A program made the position numbers and the translations under genes. A DNA stretch of 64,000 nt, taken from Irineochytrium annulatum. Its lineage: Eukaryota; Chytridiomycota; Chytridiomycetes; Chytridiales; Chytridiaceae. Location: positions 1 to 64,000 of the forward strand of contig JADGJL010000005.1 in assembly GCA_027600665.1 (NCBI GenBank). Reading direction: 5' to 3'. Under the pieces are notes generated by a model. The model ran no database searches and was not told the origin of the DNA. It saw nothing but the letters and a program-made list of their open reading frames with translations. This document shows, one piece after another, positions 26,730 to 34,911 of this stretch (positions are counted from its first letter, which is position 1; each line of letters begins with the position of its first letter).

Positions 26730-27806
26730 ATGAAGAAATGGATTAAAATCATCATCACGGTTGTACTTTTGGCAGGTGTGGGGTACTGGCTGTATGAAAA
26801 GTACAAACCAAAACCGGAGGCACCTGTTGAGATCCCGCCGCCAATTACGTTTGATGTTACACAAGAAACGATGACGCAAACGATTCAGGTAAAAGGGAAA
26901 TCCGTATATACCGATCAGACGGATATCTATGCTCCATATGCTTCGAACATCCAGCAGTGGCATGTGAAAAGTGGTGAGCAGGTGAGCAAGGGGGATATCC
27001 TGTTTACACTCGACACGTCCACGTTACAAACGGAAGTCGAGCAATTGCAGAGCGATCTGGAGAAAGCCCAGCTTGAAAATAAGATGAATCAGGTTAGCCT
27101 GGATCAGGCGAATATGAGCGAGCCGCTTGGCGTGACGGAAGAAGAGCGCAAGAAGGCATTTGCGGACCGGGAAGCCAAACGCCTGACGTATGAATTGAAT
27201 CAAAAAGCACTGGTCCTGAAGGAGAAGGAGATACAGAAAAAGCAGGCCGTGATGAGCAAGTCCACTGTGTATGCTTCCGCCTCCGGTATATTTCAGATGA
27301 ATGAAGAGGACAGCAAGACACGTGCAGTGACGGAAGGACAGCTAATCGGGTCCATTACCAATATCAGCAAACTGAAATTCATGACGATTGTTGGTGAAGA
27401 AGAGATGTTCAGACTTAAGGTGGGCATGCCGGTTAAGGTACGAATGACAGCGCAGAAAGACCTGCAATTCACCGGGAAGGTAAGCAAGGTGTCCAAGTTC
27501 GCCCGGAAGAGTACCGATACAGACCTCAAGCAGGCTTCGCAGTTTGACGTGGTCATTGATCTGAAGCCGGATGCAAGGATGTATGGAGGCGTGAGTCTGG
27601 AAGGCGATATCGAGACGATGCGTAAGGATAAAGTGACGGTTGTGTCCAGCTTGGCCATCATGCGGGATCAGACCGAACCTTACGTCCTGTTAGACAAAGG
27701 GAACGGACTGACAGAGCCGCTGACCATCAAGGCTGGAATGGAATCGGGGGACAAGACGGAAGTGCTAAGCGGGTTAAAACCGGGAGATGTCGTTGTTCTG
27801 CCCTAG
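26730..27806 (+). CDS. HlyD/MacA-type efflux adaptor (membrane fusion protein)
   Basis: A 358-residue adaptor. An N-terminal membrane anchor (residues 5-22) is followed by a barrel-sandwich (lipoyl-like) half with S-G-E-Q-V-S-K-G-D-I-L-F-T-L-D, a coiled-coil hairpin (about 95-175), the second sandwich half, and a beta-barrel domain (K-V-G-M-P-V-K-V-R-M-T). In Gram-positive bacteria such proteins sit on the outer face of the membrane next to the MacB-like permease (as YknX does with YknYZ). It is the last gene of the efflux unit. I see no strong terminator behind it. Confidence 0.9.
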   Translation: MKKWIKIIITVVLLAGVGYWLYEKYKPKPEAPVEIPPPITFDVTQETMTQTIQVKGKSVYTDQTDIYAPYASNIQQWHVKSGEQVSKGDILFTLDTSTLQTEVEQLQSDLEKAQLENKMNQVSLDQANMSEPLGVTEEERKKAFADREAKRLTYELNQKALVLKEKEIQKKQAVMSKSTVYASASGIFQMNEEDSKTRAVTEGQLIGSITNISKLKFMTIVGEEEMFRLKVGMPVKVRMTAQKDLQFTGKVSKVSKFARKSTDTDLKQASQFDVVIDLKPDARMYGGVSLEGDIETMRKDKVTVVSSLAIMRDQTEPYVLLDKGNGLTEPLTIKAGMESGDKTEVLSGLKPGDVVVLP

Positions 27807-27952
27807 ACAAACGGGTGAAATTCGACCTTGATCAACACGAGGTTCATTGTGGTATAAGGCCAGGATGAGCCTCTGGTGCGGTTAGGGGCAAGGGGTGTCC
27901 AGATTCCTGCCTGGATTATGGAAAAAAATATAATTAAATTTATTTAATTCAA

Positions 27953-27981
27953 TTTACAGTAATATTTACATGTCGTATAAT
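27953..27981 (+). promoter_or_regulatory. Promoter of the GH6 cellulase gene
   Basis: TTTACA (27953-27958) and a perfect TATAAT (27976-27981) with a 17-bp spacer. The surrounding sequence is A/T-rich, which would favour strong initiation. The predicted start is about 27988, immediately before AAGGAGG. Confidence 0.65.
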
Positions 27982-27987
27982 CGTACA

Positions 27988-28043
27988 TAAGGAGGTGACA
28001 CCGAACATCAAGTTTGTAGATGGGCAGGCGATGGCCTTTTTTT
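27988..28043 (+). promoter_or_regulatory. Leader element with poly-T end (possible attenuator), copy 1
   Basis: At the predicted 5' end of the transcript: AAGGAGG, GGTGACACC, a CATC...GATG hairpin, then GGGCAGGC and a small AGGC-GATG-GCCT hairpin running into TTTTTTT. AAGG at 27988 can also pair with CCTT before the T-run. The element at 31366-31423 has the same order of blocks (GGAGG, ACCG, small hairpin, GGGCA(A/G)GC, T-run). It may be an attenuator or small regulatory RNA. It matches no riboswitch class I know. Confidence 0.45.
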
Positions 28044-28054
28044 AAACCGCTTAA

Positions 28055-28068
28055 AGAAAGCGCTTACT
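28055..28068. promoter_or_regulatory. cre-like site downstream of the GH6 promoter
   Basis: AGAAAGCGCTTACT carries the AAAGCGCTT core of CcpA sites and lies about 67 bp downstream of the predicted start, a position used for roadblock repression. Glucose repression of a cellulase would be expected. Confidence 0.45.
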
Positions 28069-28331
28069 GAAGTGAAAGATTCAAGTATCCTGTAAATCCA
28101 TCTCCACACTTCTTCATGTCTAACACACAATCACCCACACCCGCCACATTATACTCATTCTCATGGTTCGCCCTCACACAATTTGTTTGATCAAGTTTCC
28201 AGTTATACAACCATTTCTTATGGAGGTGATACAACCAACTCATCCGAACGTTCTCTTCGTGCTAAGCATCATCATGACACAGAGGATCAGACATGAGTAC
28301 AACCCAATCTAACTAAAGGAAAGGTGGAACT

Positions 28332-30776
28332 ATGAAGACTACATTGAAAACCAGATCAAGAGGTAAGAAGATCCTGCGCAAAGGAGTAAAGCAAATGTTG
28401 GCGGCAACACTGCTGGCGGCGGGGATTTTCCCGGGAATGTCTCCGGGCCTGACTCAGGCGGCTGAAGCACATGTGGATAATCCATTTGTAGGGGCAACAG
28501 CTTATTTGAATGAGGACTATTCGGCTCTTGTGGATACGTCCATTGCGTTGACCAATGATGCATCGCTGAAGGCACAGATGGAGACTGTCAAATCGTATCC
28601 AACCGCAGTGTGGATTGACCGGATTGCTGCGATCTATGGCGGTACGGACAATGCGGGTCGCAAAAGCGTTGAGGAACATCTCGATGCTGTTCTTGCCCAA
28701 AAGAAACCCGGGACACCAATAACGGCTTCATTCGTTATCTATAACTTGCCAGGTCGGGATTGTCATGCCCTTGCTTCGAATGGTGAACTTCCACTAACAC
28801 AGGCTGCACTACAGACGTATAAAACGGATTATATTGATGTGATTGCAGATATCTTCGCAGATCCGAAGTATCAGGATATTCGCATTATCGCTGTCATTGA
28901 ACCGGACAGTCTGCCTAACCTTGTGACCAACCTGAGTACACCAGCTTGTGGTCAAGCCAGCTCAACAGGTATCTATGAGGCCGGTGTGAAGTATGCATTG
29001 GACAAGCTGCACGCGATTCCGAATGTGTACAACTATCTGGATATCGGTCACTCCGGCTGGCTTGGATGGGATAACAACCGTTCTGCAGCAGTTGCGTTGT
29101 ATACGGACGTAGTAAATGATACTGCGGCAGGTCTGCAGAGTGCAGATGGCTTCATTACGAACACGGCGAATACCACACCGCTGGGAGAGCCGAACCTGTC
29201 CAACCCGGATCTCAATATCGGTGGACAACCGATTAAATCAGCCAAGTTTTATGAGTGGAATCCGTATTTTGACGAAACCGATTTCACCGCTGCGCTGTAT
29301 ACCGATTTCGTACAAGCCGGCTGGCCAAGCAGCACAGGTTTCCTGATCGATACTAGCCGGAACGGCTGGGGCGGGGTAGACCGTCCAACATCGGCTACGG
29401 GCAGCAACATCAACGATTATGTAAATTCCGGACGTGTAGATCGCCGGGAGCATCGAGGGAACTGGTGTAATGCCAGTGGAGCTGGCATAGGGGAAGTCCC
29501 TAAGGCAGCGCCAGGACCAGCGCATCTGGATGCTTATGTCTGGGTGAAACCTCCGGGTGAATCCGATGGCTCCAGTTCCGAAATTCCGAATAACGAAGGC
29601 AAAGGTTTCGACCGGATGTGTGACCCGACCTTCACCACTCGGGATGGTGTATTAACAGGTGCATTGCCCAATGCTCCGGTATCGGGTCACTGGTTCCATG
29701 ATCAATTCGTGGCACTGGTGAAGAACTCATTCCCTGTGCTGCCTGCAAGTAATGGTGGAGGCAATCCTCCGGGAGGTAATACAGCTCCGGCTGCACCCAC
29801 AACTTTGACGGCTACTGCCGGTAACGCTCAGGTCTCCTTGACGTGGACGGCTTCTGCAGGTGCGACCAGTTATAGCGTGAAGCGGGGACTGAGCGCATCA
29901 GGTCCATTCACAACGATCGCAGCCAATGTGAGTGGAACATCTTACACCAACACTGGCTTGATCAATGGCACAACCTATTATTATGTGGTCACGGCAACCA
30001 ATGCTGTAGGTGAGAGTGTTAACTCTGCCACAGCAATTGCTACACCGGTTGCAGGTGTAACGGCGCCAGCTGCACCGACTGCGCTCACAGCAACCGCAGG
30101 TAATGCACAGGTGAGTCTGACGTGGACTGCCTCTACAGGTGCAGCAAGTTATAATGTGAAACGGGCGCTGAGTGCAGCAGGTCCGTTCACAACAATCGCG
30201 ACGAATGTGAGTGGTACGTCATACACCAACACTTCCCTGACGAACGGAACAACGTATCATTATGTGGTAAGTGCAGTGAACACAGCAGGGCAAAGTGCCA
30301 ATTCTGCTGTAGCTTCCGCGACACCTCAAAGTGTCGTTGTACCGACAAGTGATCTTGTCATGCAATATCGTGCTGGAGATACCAATGCGCTGGACAGCCA
30401 GATCAAACCGTATTTCAACATTAAAAATCTGGGCAGTACTGCTGTGAATCTGAGTGATCTGAAGATCCGGTATTACTTCTCCAAAGAAGGATCGGCTGCA
30501 ATGGATTCAGCCATTGATTACGCTCAAGTTGGCGGAGCCAATATTCAGCGCACCTTCACAGACTCGTATGTAGAGCTGAGCTTCACAGCCGGCGCTGGCA
30601 GCATTCAGGCTGGTGGACAGACTGGCGATATCCAGCTTCGCATGTACAAAACAGACTGGTCCAACTTTGACGAGACGAATGATTACTCCTTCGATCCAAC
30701 GAAAACATCCTATCAGGATTGGAACAAAGTAACACTCTACCAAGGTGGAAACCTGGTGTGGGGCATTGAGCCTTAA
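28332..30776 (+). CDS. Secreted GH6 cellulase (cellobiohydrolase type) with two Fn3 domains and CBM3
   Basis: An 814-residue secreted enzyme. Basic signal peptide ending near T-Q-A-A-E-A (residue 44). The GH6 catalytic domain (about 50-475) shows L-P-G-R-D-C, I-E-P-D-S-L with the probable acid Asp, the G-H-S-G-W-L-G-W substrate block, H-R-G-N-W-C-N, and D-A-Y-V-W-V-K-P-P-G-E-S. A Gly/Pro linker leads to two Fn3 modules (about 488-575 and 583-665) sharing a nearly identical opening, then a family 3 cellulose-binding module (about 670-814) starting D-L-V-M-Q-Y-R-A-G-D. GH6 enzymes cleave cellulose by inversion from the non-reducing end; exo versus endo cannot be settled here. AAAGGAAAGGTGG precedes the ATG. 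Likely under catabolite control. Confidence 0.92.
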   Translation: MKTTLKTRSRGKKILRKGVKQMLAATLLAAGIFPGMSPGLTQAAEAHVDNPFVGATAYLNEDYSALVDTSIALTNDASLKAQMETVKSYPTAVWIDRIAAIYGGTDNAGRKSVEEHLDAVLAQKKPGTPITASFVIYNLPGRDCHALASNGELPLTQAALQTYKTDYIDVIADIFADPKYQDIRIIAVIEPDSLPNLVTNLSTPACGQASSTGIYEAGVKYALDKLHAIPNVYNYLDIGHSGWLGWDNNRSAAVALYTDVVNDTAAGLQSADGFITNTANTTPLGEPNLSNPDLNIGGQPIKSAKFYEWNPYFDETDFTAALYTDFVQAGWPSSTGFLIDTSRNGWGGVDRPTSATGSNINDYVNSGRVDRREHRGNWCNASGAGIGEVPKAAPGPAHLDAYVWVKPPGESDGSSSEIPNNEGKGFDRMCDPTFTTRDGVLTGALPNAPVSGHWFHDQFVALVKNSFPVLPASNGGGNPPGGNTAPAAPTTLTATAGNAQVSLTWTASAGATSYSVKRGLSASGPFTTIAANVSGTSYTNTGLINGTTYYYVVTATNAVGESVNSATAIATPVAGVTAPAAPTALTATAGNAQVSLTWTASTGAASYNVKRALSAAGPFTTIATNVSGTSYTNTSLTNGTTYHYVVSAVNTAGQSANSAVASATPQSVVVPTSDLVMQYRAGDTNALDSQIKPYFNIKNLGSTAVNLSDLKIRYYFSKEGSAAMDSAIDYAQVGGANIQRTFTDSYVELSFTAGAGSIQAGGQTGDIQLRMYKTDWSNFDETNDYSFDPTKTSYQDWNKVTLYQGGNLVWGIEP

Positions 30777-30796
30777 ACTTTATTTGTAACTGTCTT

Positions 30797-30834
30797 AACC
30801 GCGATCCTCAGTGTGTTAGAGGATCGCGGTTTTT
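30797..30834 (+). terminator. Terminator of the GH6 gene
   Basis: A perfect 13-bp stem (AACCGCGATCCTC at 30797-30809 with 30819-30831), a 9-base loop, then a short T-run. Confidence 0.88.
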
Positions 30835-30941
30835 GCTATGCATTACAAGAGTCATTCTAGATTGAAGTTCTCACTTGAACAATGTATGTATAATCGCTTG
30901 AAGATCCGTAATTAGGGATGTAAGAGCGGGCGTATCAGGCT

Positions 30942-30981
30942 GGGCTGTCCTCTGTTCATGAAAATGAGCAGGGGACAGCCC
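30942..30981. repeat. Hairpin preceding repeat copy C
   Basis: GGGCTGTCC (30942-30950) pairs with GGACAGCCC (30973-30981), with inner CTGTTCAT/ATGAGCAG pairing and a T-rich tail. It resembles the hairpin at 10309-10350 in sequence (GGGCTGTCC...), and both stand just upstream of a 197-bp repeat. No gene ends immediately before it, so it is probably part of a repeated block rather than a gene's own terminator. Confidence 0.6.
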
Positions 30982-30990
30982 TATTTCTTT

Positions 30991-31187
30991 TCTAACGAAC
31001 AGAGGACACGCTATTCAGTTGAATTGATGCATTTGATAAATCTAACGAATCGTAGACACGCTATTTAGTTAATTTGGGTAGATTTTGATCCTCTTAGACT
31101 CGTTTTGGTCCAAATAAGGTTACTGAGATTCGTTAGGATTCGTTGTTGCAGTTTCACCACCTAATAGGGTGCGTGGGATTCGTTAGA
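30991..31187. repeat. 197-bp four-half-site palindromic repeat, copy C
   Basis: Half-sites start at 30991 and 31041 (direct) and end at 31137 and 31187 (inverted). The spans are 97 and 197 bp, exactly as in copy A. Three of the four begin TCTAACGAA, and TATT recurs about 20 bases in. No reading frame of note crosses it. It lies between the GH6 terminator and the promoter region of the PL11 gene. Confidence 0.78.
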
Positions 31188-31323
31188 AAAAACTTGGCGG
31201 TGAGTCGGAATCATGCTTCAGCTTGAATCGTTCATCGGTTTGATTTCCGAAGTGACTCCTAAAAACACTGAATATTGATCGTTTTGGACGGATATTTGCC
31301 TAGGGTCTGGCAGGCAGGATGTC

Positions 31324-31329
31324 TATAAT
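31324..31329 (+). promoter_or_regulatory. -10 box of the PL11 gene
   Basis: TATAAT about 240 bp before the start codon, without a convincing -35 box at 16-18 bp. An activator may be needed. It lies just upstream of leader element copy 2. Confidence 0.4.
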
Positions 31330-31365
31330 AGAACCGGATGGGCGGGATCACCTCGCTCAGATTGG

Positions 31366-31423
31366 AAAGAGAATGAAAGGAGGACCGCACTCTGGTAGTC
31401 GGGCAAGCTGATTTCTCTTTTTT
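31366..31423 (+). promoter_or_regulatory. Leader element with poly-T end (possible attenuator), copy 2
   Basis: AAAGAGAA (31366-31373) pairs with TTCTCTTT (31413-31420), running into six T, so this is a terminator-like hairpin with a structured 39-base loop. The loop holds AAAGGAGG, ACCGC, an ACT...AGT mini-hairpin and GGGCAAGC, in the same order as the element at 27988-28043. It lies in the untranslated leader of a secreted polysaccharide lyase and could attenuate transcription. Confidence 0.45.
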
Positions 31424-31428
31424 AATTT

Positions 31429-31442
31429 TGTAAGCGTAATCA
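31429..31442. promoter_or_regulatory. cre-like site in the PL11 leader
   Basis: TGTAAGCGTAATCA fits the cre consensus TGWNANCGNTNWCA at all but one position (the tenth). It lies six bases after the T-run of the leader element; the GH6 leader has the same order. Confidence 0.5.
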
Positions 31443-31571
31443 TTAAAGTTTGGAATCAGTCGTTGAAGAGGTCTACATGGGTGATCGAATGCCTGTACGG
31501 GTAATTGAATGCTCAATCATCATCGAAGTGTATCAGCATCATCTATTCTGTCTCAAGGAGCGTGAAGGTGG

Positions 31572-33983
31572 ATGAACTCAGAAACAACAGCGCCGGTACA
31601 TAAGGGATCGGCTTCAGGTCAGCAATCCGGTCGCAGGAAGGCACGGTTGCCACTTGCAGCCAAGGTACTCTCTTCGGCACTCAGCGTAGCTTTGCTTATT
31701 GGAGGAACAGCGGGAGTCACTGGAGCCGAAGCTTCGAATGGAAATAGTACAACGGAGAGTGGCCTGCAATCACATAAGGGGGGCAGTCACTTGAAAGAGA
31801 TTCAACTGGAATATCTGGATCGCGGTCTGGTAGTTGCATCAACATCCGAAGGTGTTTTTCTTAGCTGGAGATTGCTTGGTGACGAGGCCACAGGGTATAG
31901 CGATAAAGGGCTGACAGGTACGGACTTTAACGTCTATCGTGATGGCAAAAAGATCGCTACGGTCACGGATAGCACCAACTATGTAGATGCCACAGGTAAA
32001 TCCTCTTCCCGTTATGAAGTGGCAGCGGTGAACAAAAAGGGTAAGGAGAGCAAACGCAGTGCATCCGTCAAACCTTGGGCGAACGGCTACGTGGATATTC
32101 CACTGCAAAAACCGGCCGATGGGGTGACGCCTGCCGGCGAAGCCTATACGTATTCCGCCAATGACATGAGCGTGGGTGATGTGGACGGGGATGGCCAATA
32201 TGAGTTTTTTGTGAAATGGGACCCTTCCAATGCCAAGGATGTATCGCAAAAAGGATACACGGGTAAAACCTACGTAGATGCTTACACCCTGGACGGACAA
32301 TTGCTGTACCGGATTGATCTTGGAGTCAACATTCGCGCAGGTGCTCATTATACACAGATGCTTGTTTACGATTTTGACGGGGATGGCAAGGCTGAGATGA
32401 TGTTCAAGACTGCTCCGGGCACGAAAATAATCCAATATAACAAAAAAGGAAAAGTGACATCCGAGAAGTATATCACCTTACCGAAGGAAGACCGCAAGGC
32501 AGGTGTGAAGAACGAGGATGATTATCGTTTAAGTGCTGACGGTTACTACGATCACGTGGTGGATATGTTCAGAAACTGGCATAAACACGAAGAGGTAGTG
32601 AAGGGCAACTGGCCTGCGACATTGGAAGAGGCATTTGGAATGGAGAAAAAGTATAACTATCCATTATCTCAGCAGGATGCCGAGAGCTTGGCCGATTACT
32701 TCATTGATGTCTACGCGGTAGAACGCAGCAACCGAAATGAGTTGCGCAAGTTCGAAGGTTTTATCGTGGATGGGCCAGAGTATGTCACCGTATTTGAAGG
32801 GAAATCAGGCAAAGAGCTGGAGACGATCCCCTACGAACCTGAACGTCATGATGATGGCTTGATGTGGGGCGATTATGCCATGGCACGGATTGAACCGGGC
32901 AATCGGGTGGACCGTTTCCTGGCGGGCGTGGCTTATCTGGATGGCAAGAAACCATCTGCAATCTTTGCACGCGGATACTATACACGTTCAACCATGGTTG
33001 CTTATAACTGGGATGGCAAGAAGCTGAAAAAGGAATGGAAAGTGGACAGCGGCTGGACACCGATGAAGAACCCGTTCAATGATGGGCCGCATGGCGTGGA
33101 TGGCACAGATCCGGAGTATGGCTCCATTACAACCCAAGGCGCGCACTATTTCAGTGTGGCGGATGTGGATGGAGACGGCAAACAGGAGATCATCTATGGC
33201 TCAGCCACAATTGATCATGATGGTAGCGTACTGTATAGCTCCACAGACCTGATGCCAGCCGAAAGTGCTGCACCGGGAACGATTGCCCGTCTGGGTCATG
33301 GGGATGCCCTTCATGTAGCAGATATCGACCCGGATCGTCCGGGACTTGAGATCTTCATGGTTCACGAGGGTGGTCCGTGGGCTCCATATGGCTACTCCTT
33401 GCGGGATGCGAAGACCGGAGAAGTGATCTATGGCGGATACACAGGGAAAGATACAGGACGCGGCATGGTGGGAGATGTTGATCCGACTCGTCGTGGACTG
33501 GAGACTTGGGCTGTAGGATTGTGGACAGCACAGGGGGAGAAAATCAGTGATCAAGCCCCGGGAACGAATATGAATATCCGTTGGTCTGGTGATATGACGA
33601 CACAGATCGTAGACGGTGCGATTGATGTTACTCCAACCATCAAGGATTGGAATCGTGGCACGTTGCTGACGGCAACAGGCACATTGACTAACAATTACAC
33701 CAAAGGTACGCCTTCTCTTGTAGCTGATATCTTCGGGGATTGGCGGGAAGAGATGCTGGTGAGAACCACCGACAGCTCAGCAATCCGCATCTATCTGAGT
33801 ACCGAGAAGACAGACCGCAAGTTGTACACGCTGATGCATGATGCGATGTATCGCGTGGGCATTGCTGGACAGAACAGTGGATACAACCAGCCTTCCTATC
33901 CGTCCTTCTATATGGCATCGGATATCGACTGGTCCAAAGTACCGCTGCCCAAGTTCTACACGCCAGGGAAGGGCGGAAAATAA
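31572..33983 (+). CDS. Secreted PL11 rhamnogalacturonan lyase
   Basis: An 803-residue lyase of polysaccharide lyase family 11 (YesW/YesX type). An extended basic N-terminus leads to a hydrophobic signal core (about residues 32-50) ending V-T-G-A-E-A. An Fn3-like strand-rich piece (about 75-165) precedes the eight-bladed propeller with repeated calcium-type loops: D-V-D-G-D-G-Q-Y-E, D-F-D-G-D-G-K-A-E, D-V-D-G-D-G-K-Q-E, D-I-D-P-D-R-P-G. PL11 enzymes cleave the rhamnosyl-galacturonic acid bond of the pectin rhamnogalacturonan I backbone by beta-elimination with Ca2+. No binding module follows the catalytic domain. Single-gene unit with its own leader and terminator. Confidence 0.93.
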   Translation: MNSETTAPVHKGSASGQQSGRRKARLPLAAKVLSSALSVALLIGGTAGVTGAEASNGNSTTESGLQSHKGGSHLKEIQLEYLDRGLVVASTSEGVFLSWRLLGDEATGYSDKGLTGTDFNVYRDGKKIATVTDSTNYVDATGKSSSRYEVAAVNKKGKESKRSASVKPWANGYVDIPLQKPADGVTPAGEAYTYSANDMSVGDVDGDGQYEFFVKWDPSNAKDVSQKGYTGKTYVDAYTLDGQLLYRIDLGVNIRAGAHYTQMLVYDFDGDGKAEMMFKTAPGTKIIQYNKKGKVTSEKYITLPKEDRKAGVKNEDDYRLSADGYYDHVVDMFRNWHKHEEVVKGNWPATLEEAFGMEKKYNYPLSQQDAESLADYFIDVYAVERSNRNELRKFEGFIVDGPEYVTVFEGKSGKELETIPYEPERHDDGLMWGDYAMARIEPGNRVDRFLAGVAYLDGKKPSAIFARGYYTRSTMVAYNWDGKKLKKEWKVDSGWTPMKNPFNDGPHGVDGTDPEYGSITTQGAHYFSVADVDGDGKQEIIYGSATIDHDGSVLYSSTDLMPAESAAPGTIARLGHGDALHVADIDPDRPGLEIFMVHEGGPWAPYGYSLRDAKTGEVIYGGYTGKDTGRGMVGDVDPTRRGLETWAVGLWTAQGEKISDQAPGTNMNIRWSGDMTTQIVDGAIDVTPTIKDWNRGTLLTATGTLTNNYTKGTPSLVADIFGDWREEMLVRTTDSSAIRIYLSTEKTDRKLYTLMHDAMYRVGIAGQNSGYNQPSYPSFYMASDIDWSKVPLPKFYTPGKGGK

Positions 33984-33995
33984 TCGAAGTGCTTT

Positions 33996-34047
33996 AAAGC
34001 TCTGGAATCTCCCATGTGTCTCGGCATATGGAGGTTTCAGAGCTTTT
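33996..34047 (+). terminator. Terminator of the PL11 gene
   Basis: AAAGCTCTG (33996-34004) pairs with CAGAGCTTT (34038-34046), extended by AA..CTCC/GGAG..TT pairing, and runs into six T. Confidence 0.85.
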
Positions 34048-34121
34048 TTACATGAGGATCGATGGACATCACTTGGCGTTTTTCAATCTATCCGTGGTAC
34101 GTCATTCTTCTACATCCTTAG

Positions 34122-34730
34122 TTAGGTTAAATGCGCGGTAGAAGCGAACGCTTCAATGGTGTATTTACCTTGATCATGGATCAAGGTGGTGATGGAGCAT
34201 TCGGGGATCAATTGGTTCTGCATCGCTATAAAGTCGGAATGCCAGACATTAAGCTCGCGCTCGGTAAAAGTCTGCACCAGAAAATCCGTAATGAGTCCAC
34301 CATGTGCAACCACAATAATGTTACTGTTCTCCTGCTCTTCATTCGTCAATTCGGTTAAGCGGGAGGCCAGACGTTCACCAGCCTGTTTGGCCGAGTCTCC
34401 CACAGGTGGAATGTAATCGGGGTCAGACGTGCATCGATCCCACATCGCAATGAATTCTTCGAATGACTGATCCGGGCCATCTCCCCAATTGGCACGTTCG
34501 CGCAGGCGGGGATCTACTATTATGGGGGATTGAGTATGGTGGGCGATCCTGCTGGCGGTTTCTTGGGCTCGCCTGAGTGGGCTGGTCAGGATTTTAGCAA
34601 CAGGAAAGGCAGCTCTAGCAAAATGAAGTGCTGTGGCTTCTGCTTGTAAAACCCCTTCGGAAGTGAGGGGGACATCACCGATTTGTCGTTCTTTAAGTCC
34701 GTGTCTTACCAGATGAAAGGTGATACTCAT
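34122..34730 (-). CDS. Histidine phosphatase family protein
   Basis: A 202-residue phosphoglycerate-mutase-like phosphatase. The catalytic motif is L-V-R-H-G near residue 8 with the phospho-accepting His. A second Arg follows in S-P-L-R-R-A (residue about 55), and the distal H-G of V-V-A-H-G-G completes the site. Substrates of the family range from sugar phosphates to nucleotides; nothing here decides. GGAGGT lies 8 bp before the ATG. It is alone on the minus strand between the lyase and an AraC gene, with no obvious link to them. Confidence 0.88.
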   Translation of the reverse strand: MSITFHLVRHGLKERQIGDVPLTSEGVLQAEATALHFARAAFPVAKILTSPLRRAQETASRIAHHTQSPIIVDPRLRERANWGDGPDQSFEEFIAMWDRCTSDPDYIPPVGDSAKQAGERLASRLTELTNEEQENSNIIVVAHGGLITDFLVQTFTERELNVWHSDFIAMQNQLIPECSITTLIHDQGKYTIEAFASTAHLT

Positions 34731-34911
34731 GCGTAGGAACCTCCTTTAAGTATAGATAATTCACATAAATGATTAGATGACATACTAATTATATATTTAT
34801 CTAATTATAAAATACAATCATCATTTGAGTCAGGACGTTTATATCCAACCTACATAATTGTTACAATGGAGAAAAGTGAGGATCGATCGTTGAAGGACTG
34901 GAGGTATGGAC

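Larger units (their letters stand above)
27807..28331 (+). other. Long leader region of the GH6 cellulase gene
   Basis: A 525-bp stretch without a gene. After about 140 plain bases comes a promoter (27953-27981), a structured leader element ending in T7 (27988-28043), a cre-like site (28055-28068), and about 260 bases of C/T-rich untranslated leader before the start codon. The 5' untranslated region is therefore about 340 bases, unusually long. Confidence 0.65.

Noticed and set aside
27988..28043. Known riboswitch (cyclic-di-GMP, guanidine, preQ1 or similar) before the cellulase
   Set aside because: I compared the leader with the conserved cores I know and found no match. It is listed only as an unclassified leader element.
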